The notes: generated by a model from the letters alone, not told the origin. A stretch of DNA of 64,000 bases from Pseudomonas brenneri (GCF_007858285.1 NZ_VFIL01000013.1:62001-126000); one strand, 5' to 3'. Positions 45,614 to 54,843 are shown, counted from the first letter of the stretch. A program made the numbers and translations.

Positions 45614-47533
45614 ATGAATACATGGTTTGGCAACATCAGCGTCAACTTGAAACTGGGCCTGGGCTTCGGCCTGGTGCTGGTGCTCACCTCGATCCTGGCC
45701 CTGACCGGCTGGACCAGCCTCAGTGGCCTGATCGACCGCAGCAACTGGATGAGCGACATCACCCAGCTCAACGCATCGCTGACCAAACTGCGTATCGTGC
45801 GCCTGCAATACATGCTCGCCAACGGTGACGAAACCGTGGCGCAGAATGTCCAGACCACCCTCGACAGCTTTGCCGCACAACAGCAACAGCTGATCAACAG
45901 CTTCAAGAGCCCGGAAAACCTCAAGCTGCTGACCGAGCAGAAAGACATCATCACCGCCTACCGGCAGTCGCTGAACAAAATGCGCGAGGCCTACCGTAAC
46001 GGCAATGCGGCACGCCAAACCATGGGCGAGCGCGCCGACGCCGCCGGCCTGGTGATTGCAGCCCTGGACCGCAGCGTGCGGCAGATGCCTGAGAGCAGTG
46101 AGCGCTTCGCCCAGTACGAAGCCGTCAACCACGCCAAGGAAGAGTTCCAGGTCGCCCGTTATGAAGTGCGCGGCTACACCGGCAACGTCAACCCGGATAC
46201 CGAAGCCCGTGCAGTGGCGCAAATCGAATCGGCGATCAATGGCCTCAAAGGCTTGAAGAACGTGTTCGGTGAGTCCCAGCAAACCGAGCTGAACGCCCTG
46301 GAAAACGCCCTGGGCGCCTACCGCAATGCGCTACAAGTGTATAAAACCGCCAACGCCAATATCGTCCTCGCCCGCCAGGAAATGACCGTGCAGGGCGCCG
46401 ATATCGTGTCGCGCAGCGAAGCGCTGTATGACATCCAACTGCAACGCCGCGACGCAGAAAGCGCCCGGGCCCGTAGCTTGCAATTGATCAGCACGTTGCT
46501 GGCATTGCTGGTGGGGATTATCGCCGCACTGGTCATCACCCGGCAGATCACCCGCCCATTGCGGGAAACCCTGGCCGTGGTCGAGCGCATCGCTTCCGGC
46601 GACCTGAGCCACAACATCCAGGTGACCCGCCGTGATGAACTGGGTGTGCTGCAACAAGGCATCCAGCGCATGGGCACGACCTTGCGCGAGCTGATTTCCG
46701 GGATCCGTGATGGCGTCACGCAGATCGCCAGTGCCGCCGAAGAACTGTCGGCCGTGACCGAGCAGACCAGCGCCGGGGTCAACAGCCAGAAGATCGAAAC
46801 CGATCAGGTCGCCACCGCCATGCACGAGATGACTGCCACCGTGCAGGAAGTCGCGCGCAACGCCGAGCAAGCCTCCCAGGCCGCATCCGCCGCCGATGGC
46901 CAGGCCCGTGAAGGCGACAAGGTGGTGGCCGAAGCCATCGCCCAGATCGAACGCCTGGCCGACGAAGTGGCGCGCTCCACCGACGCCATGGCGCACCTGC
47001 AACAAGAGAGCAACAAGATCGGCAGCGTGATGGACGTGATCAAGGCCGTGGCCGAACAGACCAACCTGCTGGCGCTCAACGCCGCTATCGAAGCCGCCCG
47101 TGCCGGTGAAGCCGGGCGCGGGTTTGCCGTGGTCGCCGACGAAGTACGTGGCCTGGCCCAGCGCACGCAGAAATCCACCGAGGAAATCGAAGGCCTGGTC
47201 GCCGGCTTGCAGAACGGTACCCAGCAAGTGGCCAATGTGATGAACAACAGCCGCAGCCTGACCGACAGCAGCGTCGAGCTGACCCGCAAGGCCGGCGTCT
47301 CCCTGGATAACATCACCCGCACGGTGTCGAACATCCAGTCGATGAACCAACAGATCGCCGCCGCTGCCGAACAGCAAAGCGCCGTGGCCGAAGAAATCAG
47401 CCGCAGCATCGTCAATGTGCGTGATGTGTCGGAGCAGACCGCAACCGCCAGCGACGAGACCGCCAAATCCAGTGTCGAGCTGGCACGCCTGGGCAGCCAG
47501 TTGCAGCAGATGGTCAGCCACTTCCGGGTGTAA
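45614..47533 (+). CDS. Methyl-accepting chemotaxis protein
   Basis: A 639-residue chemoreceptor preceded by TGGAGGAA. TM1 is at about 12-34 and TM2 at about 290-311 (LISTLLALLVGIIAALVI), enclosing some 255 periplasmic residues, the size of a helical bimodular (HBM/McpS-type) ligand domain. A HAMP domain follows and then the signalling domain with the hairpin tip EQTNLLALNAAIEAARAGEA. McpS-type HBM receptors sense TCA-cycle acids; the ligand here is not shown by sequence. Confidence 0.95.
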   Translation: MNTWFGNISVNLKLGLGFGLVLVLTSILALTGWTSLSGLIDRSNWMSDITQLNASLTKLRIVRLQYMLANGDETVAQNVQTTLDSFAAQQQQLINSFKSPENLKLLTEQKDIITAYRQSLNKMREAYRNGNAARQTMGERADAAGLVIAALDRSVRQMPESSERFAQYEAVNHAKEEFQVARYEVRGYTGNVNPDTEARAVAQIESAINGLKGLKNVFGESQQTELNALENALGAYRNALQVYKTANANIVLARQEMTVQGADIVSRSEALYDIQLQRRDAESARARSLQLISTLLALLVGIIAALVITRQITRPLRETLAVVERIASGDLSHNIQVTRRDELGVLQQGIQRMGTTLRELISGIRDGVTQIASAAEELSAVTEQTSAGVNSQKIETDQVATAMHEMTATVQEVARNAEQASQAASAADGQAREGDKVVAEAIAQIERLADEVARSTDAMAHLQQESNKIGSVMDVIKAVAEQTNLLALNAAIEAARAGEAGRGFAVVADEVRGLAQRTQKSTEEIEGLVAGLQNGTQQVANVMNNSRSLTDSSVELTRKAGVSLDNITRTVSNIQSMNQQIAAAAEQQSAVAEEISRSIVNVRDVSEQTATASDETAKSSVELARLGSQLQQMVSHFRV

Positions 47534-47540
47534 ACAAAAA

Positions 47541-47566
47541 GCCGCCCCGGCCAAAACCGGGGCGGC
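47541..47566 (+). terminator. Terminator after chemoreceptor gene
   Basis: GCCGCCCCGG and CCGGGGCGGC form a perfect 10-bp stem with a 6-nt loop, preceded by AAAAA and followed by TTCGCTTCTC. Confidence 0.8.
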
Positions 47567-47581
47567 TTCGCTTCTCAGGCC

Positions 47582-47680
47582 TTAACGGTCATCGAAGCTG
47601 TCTCGCAGGAATTTCCACACGTGATAGACACGCAGGCAATTCACTACGAGGTCCCACGTACGTCGTGCAAACTTGGACAT
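47582..47680 (-). CDS. Small protein (32 aa)
   Basis: A 32-codon frame MSKFARRTWDLVVNCLRVYH then VWKFLRDSFDDR, preceded by the strong ribosome site AAGGAGGGCCGAGT. The basic, amphipathic helix-like sequence and the well-placed ribosome site make it a credible small protein. It is convergent with the chemoreceptor gene. Function unknown. Confidence 0.6.
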   Translation of the reverse strand: MSKFARRTWDLVVNCLRVYHVWKFLRDSFDDR

Positions 47681-47748
47681 ACTCGGCCCTCCTTGAGTTG
47701 GGCCTTACCTCCAGCGCACTTACCGGAACACGTGAGCCTTTGGACGCT

Positions 47749-48077
47749 AGTCGATTGCGTCTTTTGAGGTGGCCGGGCTAATGGTCCTTCCGCATGAATC
47801 CGGCACGGATTACTAGCCCGTGGCGGCCGGTCCAGAATTCGCGTGCGTACCCGACGCCCCCAAAAGCGACAAACGCAGAACGGGGAAGATCCTAACCAAC
47901 ATTTCGGCCAAAAGTGTGACCAACAATGGTCAAATATCCAGTATTGGACGGGAGATTTATTGCAGCCTTTTGCAGCCAGAGTTGACGCGAGAAAAGCTCA
48001 AAAAACGATCAGCGCTCAATCTTGCAGGCCGATATGAACAGCGCTAATATTCCTGCGAGTCGATTGCGTCTTTTGAG
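47749..48077. repeat. 20-bp direct repeats bounding 289 bp
   Basis: AGTCGATTGCGTCTTTTGAG occurs exactly at 47749-47768 and 48058-48077. The layout is that of a small insertion or a duplication scar; no recombinase or terminal inverted repeats are visible. Confidence 0.75.
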
Positions 48078-48105
48078 AGAGCAACCCTAGCTGCTAACTG
48101 GGATT

Positions 48106-48144
48106 GCAATAAAAAACCGCCCTACTAAGGCGGTTTTTTATTGC
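48106..48144. terminator. Strong bidirectional terminator
   Basis: A perfect 16-bp stem (GCAATAAAAAACCGCC with its complement) and a 7-nt loop, with A- and T-rich outer arms on both sides. It serves the glyoxalase-like gene converging from the right. Confidence 0.88.
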
Positions 48145-48158
48145 CTGAAATTTGTCAA

Positions 48159-48527
48159 TCAGCCCTCGCCTTCCTCGACAAACACCAGCCGATTGCCAAA
48201 TGGATCCTTGATGCTCATCTCCCGTGTGCCCCAAGGGGTTTGCTCGATCCCGGGCTTGGCAAAGCGATAATCCTTGGCCTGCAATTGCCCAAGGTAAGCG
48301 TCCAGCCCCTCGGCCTGGATCCGCACCGCCGCGCCGGGTGACGCATCGCCATGATGCTCGGACAGATGCAGCACACAGTCCCCCCGCGACACTTGTAGGT
48401 ACAACGGGAAGTTGTCCTCGAAGCGGTGCTGCCAATCGACCTTGAAGCCGAGAAAATCGACGTAGAACTCCCGGGCCTTGGCCTCATCGAACGTGCGCAG
48501 GATCGGGGTGACTTTTCCTAAGTGCAT
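48159..48527 (-). CDS. VOC/glyoxalase-family protein
   Basis: A 122-residue vicinal-oxygen-chelate protein starting MHLGKVTPILRTFDEAKARE, with the two beta-alpha-beta-beta-beta modules and the conserved end IKDPFGNRLVFVE. It is close to bleomycin-resistance/glyoxalase-like proteins. The substrate is unknown. It follows the D-aminoacylase gene in the same direction by 62 bp. Confidence 0.9.
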   Translation of the reverse strand: MHLGKVTPILRTFDEAKAREFYVDFLGFKVDWQHRFEDNFPLYLQVSRGDCVLHLSEHHGDASPGAAVRIQAEGLDAYLGQLQAKDYRFAKPGIEQTPWGTREMSIKDPFGNRLVFVEEGEG

Positions 48528-48589
48528 GGCGCTGGCTCCTTGTCTGAAACCCTCACTATAAAGGCCCGGCCAAGAGAAATGACAGAACC

Positions 48590-50056
48590 CTAGCGCAGCA
48601 CATCAAACCCCCGGCGCAAATCCCCGGAGCGCGCCAGAAACTGCCCTGCCCGTTGCCCGTTCGCCTGCCCGTCCTGATAGCTCAACACACCATTGATCCA
48701 GACCCCGTCGATGCCTTCGGCAGCGCGTTGCGGGTCCTTGAAATCCGCCACATCCCGTACCCGCAACGGGTCGAACAGCACCAGGTCGGCCCAGTGCCCC
48801 TCGCGGATTTCACCGCGCCCGGCCAGGCCAAATCGCGCGGCCGACAAGCCGGTCATTTTGTGTACCGCCGTGTGTAGCGGGAACAGTCCGAGGTCGCGGC
48901 TGAAATGTCCGAGTACCCGCGGGAATGCGCCCCACAAGCGCGGATGGGGGAATGGGTCTTCCGGCAGGCCATCAGAGCCAACCATCGACAGTGGATGGGC
49001 GAGGATACGCTGCACATCAGACTCATCCATTCCGTAATACACCGCCCCCGCCGGTTGCAGGCGGCGGGCAGCGTCCATCAGGGAAACGTCCCACTCGGCG
49101 GCGATGTCCTGCAAGTCTCGCCCGCCTACTTCCGGGTGCGGCGTCGACCAGGTGATGGTGATACGGAAGGCATCGGTGACTTGCTTGAGGTCCAGGGTCG
49201 AGGAACTGGCGGCATAGGGATAACAGTCGCAGCCCACCGGATGGGTCTTGGCTGCCTGTTCCAGGGACGCCAGCAACTGTGGACTGCGCCCCCAATTGCC
49301 CGCGCCGGCGCATTTGAGGTGGGAGATAATCACCGGCGCCTTGGCGTGGCGGCCGATCAGAAACGCCTCGTCCATGGCCTCCAGCACCGGTTCGAACTCA
49401 CTGCGCAAATGGGTGGTGTACACCGCGCCAAACGCTGTCAGTTCTTCACTCAGTTGCAGCACTTCGTCGGTGTCGGCGTTGAACGCGCTGGCGTAGGCCA
49501 GGCCTGTGGATAAACCGAGGGCACCCGCTTCAAGGCTTTCCTGCAATTGCACACGCATCAACGCGATTTCAGTCGGCGTGGCGCTGCGCTGCAGGTCGTC
49601 CATATGGTTGCTGCGCAGCGCCGTATGGCCGATCAATGCCGCGACGTTGAGCGCCGGCTGGGCGTTTTCCACGGCGCTGCGGTAATCGATAAAACGCGGA
49701 TAGACAAACGCCTCGGCCTTGCCCAGCAGGTTCATCGGGTCCGGCGGATCACCGCGCAGGCTGACCGGCGAGGCGCTGATGCCGCAGTTGCCGACAATCA
49801 CCGTAGTCACGCCCTGGCTAAGCTTGGGCAGCATCTGCGGCTGACGGATCACCACGGTGTCATCGTGGGTGTGCACGTCAATAAACCCCGGCGCCAATAC
49901 GCGGCCACTCGCCTCGATCTCATGCTCGCCACGGGCCGCCGACAAGTCGCCGATCTTCTCGATACGCCCATCACGCACACCCACGTCAGCGACATACCCC
50001 GGTGTGTTGCTGCCATCAATGATCAGCGCCTGGCGGATCAGCGTGTGGTACTTCAT
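48590..50056 (-). CDS. N-acyl-D-amino-acid deacylase (D-aminoacylase)
   Basis: Amidohydrolase-superfamily enzyme that releases D-amino acids from N-acyl-D-amino acids. The ATG at 50054-50056 follows GGAGA and gives 488 residues. Metal-site motifs include VHTHDD (about residue 67), NCGISASPV, the region SHLKCAGAGNWG and the C-terminal SDGLPEDPFPHPRLWG. It is the last gene of a gntP-rpiR-deacylase operon, with 1 bp between it and the regulator gene. Confidence 0.93.
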   Translation of the reverse strand: MKYHTLIRQALIIDGSNTPGYVADVGVRDGRIEKIGDLSAARGEHEIEASGRVLAPGFIDVHTHDDTVVIRQPQMLPKLSQGVTTVIVGNCGISASPVSLRGDPPDPMNLLGKAEAFVYPRFIDYRSAVENAQPALNVAALIGHTALRSNHMDDLQRSATPTEIALMRVQLQESLEAGALGLSTGLAYASAFNADTDEVLQLSEELTAFGAVYTTHLRSEFEPVLEAMDEAFLIGRHAKAPVIISHLKCAGAGNWGRSPQLLASLEQAAKTHPVGCDCYPYAASSSTLDLKQVTDAFRITITWSTPHPEVGGRDLQDIAAEWDVSLMDAARRLQPAGAVYYGMDESDVQRILAHPLSMVGSDGLPEDPFPHPRLWGAFPRVLGHFSRDLGLFPLHTAVHKMTGLSAARFGLAGRGEIREGHWADLVLFDPLRVRDVADFKDPQRAAEGIDGVWINGVLSYQDGQANGQRAGQFLARSGDLRRGFDVLR

Positions 50057-50057
50057 C

Positions 50058-50918
50058 TCAATCTCCAAGCGGCAGGCTGTCAGGGCCGCCGCGATAGTCG
50101 TCCAGGGCCAGCTTGATCCGGCGCAGGCGTTCCTGGTTGTCGTCCGGCAAGGCCAGAGCCAGTTCGGTAGCGAGTACATCAATGGCCAGCAGCATGCCGT
50201 AACGCGCCGCCGTGGGTTTGTAGATAAAACTGGTTTCGGCCGGTTGCAGTGGCAGCAGCACGTCGGCCAATTGCGCCAGCGGTGAATCGGCCAGGGTGAT
50301 GGCGACAATCCGAGCACCGTAGTTGCGGGCCAGTTCCACCACGCCCAGCAACTCGGGCGTGCGGCCAGTCAGGGAGCAGACGATCAGCGCATGCTCCGGT
50401 CCCAATGTCGCGGCGGTGACGCGCATCATCACTGGGTCATGGCAGGCCGCAATCGGATACCCCAAACGCACCAGGCGCACCTGCAACTCGTCGCTGCACA
50501 GGCTCGACGGGCCGCCCATGCCGAACGCGTGGGTCATCCGCGCCTTGCCCAACAGGTTCACCGCATCGACAAAAGCGGCCTGGTTGAAGCCCGATAGGTG
50601 CTGGCGCAAGGTCGCTTCGATATCACCGAGGATCTGGCGATGAAACGCCGATTGTTCGGGCAACCCCGCCGGATCGAGAAAACGGCTGCCTACGCCGCTG
50701 GCCTGGGCCAGTTGCAGGCGCAGGTCACGCAAGTCACGGCAACCGACGCTGCGGGCAAAGCGCGACAAGGTGGCGGTGCTGACCTCGGCGCGCTGGGACA
50801 ACTCTTCCAGGCTGGCGGATGCGGCGAAGCCCACATCGTCAAGCATCAGCCGGGCGATACGCCCTTCACCGGCGCTGAAGGAATCCTGGCGGGCGCGGAT
50901 CTGGTAGAGGATGTCCAT
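50058..50918 (-). CDS. MurR/RpiR-family regulator
   Basis: A 286-residue regulator with an N-terminal helix-turn-helix of the RpiR type (LEELSQRAEVSTATLSRFAR, about 37-56) and a C-terminal SIS domain (AFGMGGPSSLCSDELQVRL, about 131-149; IVCSLTGRTPELLGVVELA). It lies between the GntP permease and D-aminoacylase genes and should sense the D-amino acid or its N-acyl form. A candidate operator is upstream of the permease gene. Confidence 0.92.
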   Translation of the reverse strand: MDILYQIRARQDSFSAGEGRIARLMLDDVGFAASASLEELSQRAEVSTATLSRFARSVGCRDLRDLRLQLAQASGVGSRFLDPAGLPEQSAFHRQILGDIEATLRQHLSGFNQAAFVDAVNLLGKARMTHAFGMGGPSSLCSDELQVRLVRLGYPIAACHDPVMMRVTAATLGPEHALIVCSLTGRTPELLGVVELARNYGARIVAITLADSPLAQLADVLLPLQPAETSFIYKPTAARYGMLLAIDVLATELALALPDDNQERLRRIKLALDDYRGGPDSLPLGD

Positions 50919-50944
50919 GGGGTCTCCAGGTTACAAAATGAGGC

Positions 50945-52294
50945 TCATAAAACAAGAGACAGGCCGTAGGTCAGACCGAAGGCGACCAGCGAAATCAAAG
51001 TCTCCAGCACGGTCCAGGTCTTGAAGGTCTGGATCACCGTCATATTGAAGTATTCCTTGATCAGCCAGAAGCCGCCGTCGTTGACGTGGGAAAAGATCAC
51101 CGAGCCAGCACCGGTCGCCAGCACCAGCAATTCCGGGTGTGGATAACCCAGGCCCAGGGCCACGGGGGCGACAACGCCCGAAGCGGTGGTCATGGCCACA
51201 GTGGCCGAGCCGGTGGCAATGCGCATCAGCGCGGCGAACAACCAGCCCATCACCAGCGGCGACAGGTTGAAGGCATTGGCCATGCCGAGGATTTCGTGGG
51301 TCACGCCGGCGTCCACCAGGATCCGGTTCAAGCCACCGCCCGCGCCCACCAGCAAGGTGATGCTGGCGGTCGGTGCCAGGCATTCGTTGGTGAACTTGAG
51401 GATCGACTCGCGGTTAAAGCCCTGGGCCAGGCCCAGGGTCCAGAAGCTGAGCAGGGTCGCCACCAGCAAGGCGATCACCGAGTTGCCGATAAACAACAGG
51501 AACTGGTTGAAGCCAGTGCCCGGCGTGGAGATCAGGTTGGCCCAACCGCCGATCATCATCAGCACCACTGGCAACAGGATCGTGCCCATGGTCAGGCCAA
51601 AACTTGGCAGACGGGTGCGTGGTTCGCGCTCGATGAACTGGCGCTCCAGCGGGTTCTCGGCAGGCAAGTGAATGCGCGGCACGATGAACTTGGCGTACAC
51701 CGGGCCGGCGATGATCGCGGTAGGGATGCCGATCAAAATCGCATACAGCACGGTCTGCCCGACGGAGGCGTTGTACGCCAGCACCGCCATCATCGCCGCC
51801 GGGTGTGGTGGTACCAGGGCATGTACCACTGACAGGCCGGCAACCATCGGCAGGCCGACCATCAGGATCGACACACCCACGCGCCGGGCCACGGTAAAGG
51901 CAATCGGCACCAGCAATACAAAACCGACCTCGAAAAACAACGGCAGCCCCACCAGGAAGGCAATGCACACCATGGCCCAATGGGCATTACGCTCGCCGAA
52001 GCGGTCGATCAGGGTACGTGCCACCTGCTCGGCACCACCGGACTCGGCCATCATCTTGCCGAGCATCGTGCCCAGGGCCACCACCAGCGCAATATGCCCC
52101 AGGGTCTTGCCGACACCCGCTTCATAGGAGCCCATGATCGTATCCGCCGGCATCCCGGCCAGCAGCGCCAGGCCAATGGACACCAAGGTGATAACGATAA
52201 ACGGATTGAGCCGATAACGTGCAATCAGCACGATCAATGCAATGATGGCGATGGCAGCGTATGCCAACAGCCAGATGCCCGGTGATGCGGCCAT
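50945..52294 (-). CDS. GntP-family permease
   Basis: A 449-residue inner-membrane transporter of the gluconate permease family, which also includes D-serine and N-acyl-sugar-acid carriers. Start MAASPGIWLLAYAAIAIIA follows GAGGAG. About 12-14 membrane segments; the GntP signature is seen in the region PLPPHPAAM-like LVPPHPAAMMAV and FSHVNDGGFWLIKEY. First gene of the operon with rpiR and the D-aminoacylase gene, so an N-acyl-D-amino acid or D-amino acid is the probable substrate. Confidence 0.92.
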   Translation of the reverse strand: MAASPGIWLLAYAAIAIIALIVLIARYRLNPFIVITLVSIGLALLAGMPADTIMGSYEAGVGKTLGHIALVVALGTMLGKMMAESGGAEQVARTLIDRFGERNAHWAMVCIAFLVGLPLFFEVGFVLLVPIAFTVARRVGVSILMVGLPMVAGLSVVHALVPPHPAAMMAVLAYNASVGQTVLYAILIGIPTAIIAGPVYAKFIVPRIHLPAENPLERQFIEREPRTRLPSFGLTMGTILLPVVLMMIGGWANLISTPGTGFNQFLLFIGNSVIALLVATLLSFWTLGLAQGFNRESILKFTNECLAPTASITLLVGAGGGLNRILVDAGVTHEILGMANAFNLSPLVMGWLFAALMRIATGSATVAMTTASGVVAPVALGLGYPHPELLVLATGAGSVIFSHVNDGGFWLIKEYFNMTVIQTFKTWTVLETLISLVAFGLTYGLSLVL

Positions 52295-52361
52295 GCGGTA
52301 CTCCTCGGAAAGGGTCACGTCGAATTGGTTGTGAAACTCATAAATCATTACCGAGGAATAT

Positions 52362-52378
52362 TTTCAAATTTTATGAAA
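52362..52378. promoter_or_regulatory. Candidate RpiR operator
   Basis: TTTCA-N7-TGAAA is an inverted repeat about 70 bp upstream of the gntP start, in an AT-rich promoter segment. RpiR-type proteins often bind such TTTCA/TGAAA dyads; the pairing with this regulator is inferred. Confidence 0.5.
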
Positions 52379-52542
52379 GTAATTTTCGCGAACGGATAAG
52401 CGCTGTCGCTTTGGGACATGCCCGCAGAGCAAAGATGAAAATCGGGGGATAGTTCTTACATGCAGGCTGTAGTGGGTACGGGAAACTCGACTGCCGCTTT
52501 CCGGTCATAGATTGCGCATCGAATCCCCTCAGGAAATCCACC

Positions 52543-52920
52543 ATGAACCGCACAACCCTCGCCGCCAGCGCGCTATTGCTGGCCTTGTCCGGCACCGCAG
52601 CGGCCAGCAGCCCGGCGCTGCAAAAGTGTCTGGACAACGCCAGCAACACCGGCGCGATAGTCGGCTGCAACGCCCAGGAAACCAAGATCCAGGACAAGCG
52701 CCTGAACAGCGCCTACAAGACCGCGCTGCAGGCCCAGCAAGGCCCGCGCAAGCAACAGTTGCAGGCTGTGCAGCGCCTGTGGATCAAATACCGCGATGCC
52801 AATTGCGCCTTCGCCGGCTCCGCGACCGGCGGTAGCATCGATCAGATCAACGGCTCCGGCTGTGTGCTGGACATGACCCAGACCCGCGCCGAAGAACTGG
52901 AAAACCTCGTCGGGCCATAA
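52543..52920 (+). CDS. LprI-type (DUF1311) secreted protein
   Basis: A 125-residue exported protein: signal peptide MNRTTLAASALLLALSGTAA with cleavage at about residue 21, then a DUF1311 / lysozyme-inhibitor LprI domain with conserved Cys (KCLDNASNTG, VGCNAQETK, YRDANCAFAG, GSGCVLDMT) and the family end MTQTRAEELENL. It probably acts in the periplasm. The last 53 codons are present again 367 bp downstream as a broken copy. Confidence 0.9.
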   Translation: MNRTTLAASALLLALSGTAAASSPALQKCLDNASNTGAIVGCNAQETKIQDKRLNSAYKTALQAQQGPRKQQLQAVQRLWIKYRDANCAFAGSATGGSIDQINGSGCVLDMTQTRAEELENLVGP

Positions 52921-52988
52921 GCCTGCGTCGATCTCCTGGCCACATCGCCGGCAAGCCGGCGCCTACAACATTGGGCGCACCTGGGCAC

Positions 52989-53094
52989 CTGTAGGAGCGG
53001 GCTTGCCCGCGAAAAACCTGAGAGCGCCGCGTGTATCCAGAAAGCCCGCGTGATCGTTGACGCTTTTCGCGAGCGAGCTCGCTCCTACAGGGTG
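52989..53094. repeat. REP doublet, copy 1
   Basis: GTAGGAGCGGGCTTGCCCGC at the left and GAGCGAGCTCGCTCCTACAG at the right flank a spacer with GCCGCGTGTATCCAGAAAGC. The same element is present at 53291-53395, almost identical, because the whole area was duplicated. A separate half REP (CGCCGGCAAGCCGGCGCC) precedes it at 52948. Confidence 0.85.
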
Positions 53095-53125
53095 TGAGGA
53101 TCAGTCGTGTTGCACCCGCGCACAA

Positions 53126-53287
53126 TTGCAGGCTGTGCAGCGCCTGTGGATCAAATACCGCGATGCCAATTGCGCCTTCGCCGGCTCCGCGACCGGCGGT
53201 AGCATCGATCAGGTCAACGGCTCCGGCTGTGTGCTGGACATGACCCAGACCCGCGCCGAAGAACTGGAAAACCTCGTCGGGCCTTGA
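53126..53287 (+). pseudogene. 3' fragment of duplicated lprI
   Basis: This segment repeats the last 53 codons of the gene at 52543-52920 almost exactly (one Ile-to-Val change in IDQVNGSG). It lacks the signal peptide and the N-terminal half. Just before it stands GGATCAGTCGTGTTGCACCC, a copy of the 3' end of the sulP gene, which shows that a tandem duplication joined the two. Confidence 0.85.
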
Positions 53288-53290
53288 TCC

Positions 53291-53395
53291 CTGTGGGAGC
53301 GGGCTTGCCCGCGAAAAACCTGAGAGCGCCGCGTGTATCCAGAAAGCCCGCGTGATCGTTGACGCTTTTCGCGAGCGAGCTCGCTCCTACAGGGG
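53291..53395. repeat. REP doublet, copy 2
   Basis: A near-identical copy of the element at 52989-53094, ending 2 bp before the stop codon of the sulP-like gene. Confidence 0.85.
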
Positions 53396-53397
53396 GA

Positions 53398-54843
53398 TCA
53401 GTCGTGCTGCACCCGCGCGCGCTTGAGCAATTTCTTGCAGCGCTCGGACAAGTGCAGCACCCGCAGGTGCTTGCCAGCCTTGCTGTAGCGCTCGCGCAAG
53501 GTCATCAACGCCGCGATGGCGGAGTAGTCGACAAAGCTCAGGTGCCGGCAATCGAGTGTCACCTGCTGCGGGTCGTTGGCCGGGTCGAACTGGTTGAGGA
53601 ACGGCGTGGTCGAGGCAAAGAACAAGGTGCCGTGCAGCCGGTAGAGCTTGCTGCCATCAGCCTCCAGGTGTTCATCGGCATACAGCTCGCGGGCCTGTTG
53701 CCAGGCAAAATTGAGCGCGGCAATCACAATCCCGCACAGCACCGCGGTGGCCAGGTCGGTGAATACTGTAATCACCGTCACCGCCATGATCACCAGCACA
53801 TCATTGAGCGGCACTTTGTTGATGACCCGCAGCGACGCCCAGGCAAAGGTCTGCTGGGACACCACGAACATCACCCCCACCAGCGCCGCCAGGGGAATGC
53901 GCTCGATCAGCGGCGACAGAAACAGGATAAACAGCAGGATCATCACCCCGGCAAACACCCCGGAAAAACGCCCGCGCCCGCCCGAGCTGAGGTTGATCAC
54001 CGTCTGCCCGATCATCGCGCAGCCGCCCATGCCGCCAAACACCCCGCTGACCATATTCGCCGCGCCCAGGGCCACGCTTTCACGGTCGGGGTAGCCGCGG
54101 GTCTCGGTGATTTCATCGGTGAGGTTCAGGGTCAGCAGGGTTTCCAGCAACCCCACCATCGCCATCAAAAACGCGTAAGGCGCAATGATGCCGAGGGTTT
54201 CCAGGGTCCAGGGAATCTGCGGCAGCGCGAAGGTCGGCAGGCCACCGGCGATATGGGCCATGTCGCCCAGGGTGCGGGTGGGCAAGCCCAGCAGGTACAC
54301 CGCAAGCCCCACGCCGAGAATCGCCACCAGCGCCGGCGGTACCGCGCGGGTCAGGCGCGGCAGCAGGTAGACGATGGCCATGGTGGCCGCCACCAGCCCC
54401 GTCATCACATACAGCGGCGTGCCGCTGAGCCAGGCCTCACCACTCTTGAAATGCTCCAGTTGCGCCAGGGCAATGATGATCGCCAGGCCGTTGACGAAAC
54501 CGAGCATCACCGGGTGCGGCACCATGCGCACCAGTTTGCCCAGGCGCAGCAGGCCGAAGGCAATCATGATCAGGCCGCCCAGCAACACCGTCGCCAGCAA
54601 GTACTCCACCCCGTGTTGCACCACCAGCGCGACGATCACCACCGCCATCGACCCCGCCGCCCCCGAGACCATCCCCGGCCGACCGCCGAACAACGCGGTC
54701 AAGGTACAGATGATGAAGGCGCCGTAGAGCCCCATCAGCGGGTTGAGGTGGGCCACCAGAGCAAAGGCGATGCATTCGGGCAGCAAGGCAAAAGACGTGG
54801 TCAGTCCGGCCAGGGCGTCGGCGCGAAGACGAGAGAGCTTCAT
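53398..54843 (-). CDS. SulP-family anion transporter with STAS domain
   Basis: Inner-membrane transporter for sulfate, bicarbonate or other anions. 481 residues from the ATG at 54841-54843: about 12 membrane segments starting LAGLTTSFALLPECIAFALV, the SulP stretch GGMGGCAMIGQTVINLSSGG (about 240-259), and a C-terminal cytoplasmic STAS domain (about 380-481) with LDCRHLSFVDYSAIAAL. The substrate cannot be told from sequence. The stop codon directly abuts a REP element. Confidence 0.92.
   Translation of the reverse strand: MKLSRLRADALAGLTTSFALLPECIAFALVAHLNPLMGLYGAFIICTLTALFGGRPGMVSGAAGSMAVVIVALVVQHGVEYLLATVLLGGLIMIAFGLLRLGKLVRMVPHPVMLGFVNGLAIIIALAQLEHFKSGEAWLSGTPLYVMTGLVAATMAIVYLLPRLTRAVPPALVAILGVGLAVYLLGLPTRTLGDMAHIAGGLPTFALPQIPWTLETLGIIAPYAFLMAMVGLLETLLTLNLTDEITETRGYPDRESVALGAANMVSGVFGGMGGCAMIGQTVINLSSGGRGRFSGVFAGVMILLFILFLSPLIERIPLAALVGVMFVVSQQTFAWASLRVINKVPLNDVLVIMAVTVITVFTDLATAVLCGIVIAALNFAWQQARELYADEHLEADGSKLYRLHGTLFFASTTPFLNQFDPANDPQQVTLDCRHLSFVDYSAIAALMTLRERYSKAGKHLRVLHLSERCKKLLKRARVQHD

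Larger units (their letters stand above)
47681..48158. other. Intergenic region with a repeat-bounded segment
   Basis: No secure gene in 478 bp. A 20-bp direct repeat (47749-47768 and 48058-48077) encloses 289 bp that are more A-rich than the surroundings and contain a doubtful 75-codon frame (47820-48047). A strong terminator hairpin lies at 48106-48144. Confidence 0.55.

Noticed and set aside
47820..48047. 75-codon frame within the repeat-bounded segment
   Set aside because: No ribosome site and no motif; kept only as a description of the segment.
53057..53287. 76-codon frame as a second LprI protein
   Set aside because: It starts in the REP element, lacks a signal peptide and only repeats the 3' half of the upstream gene.
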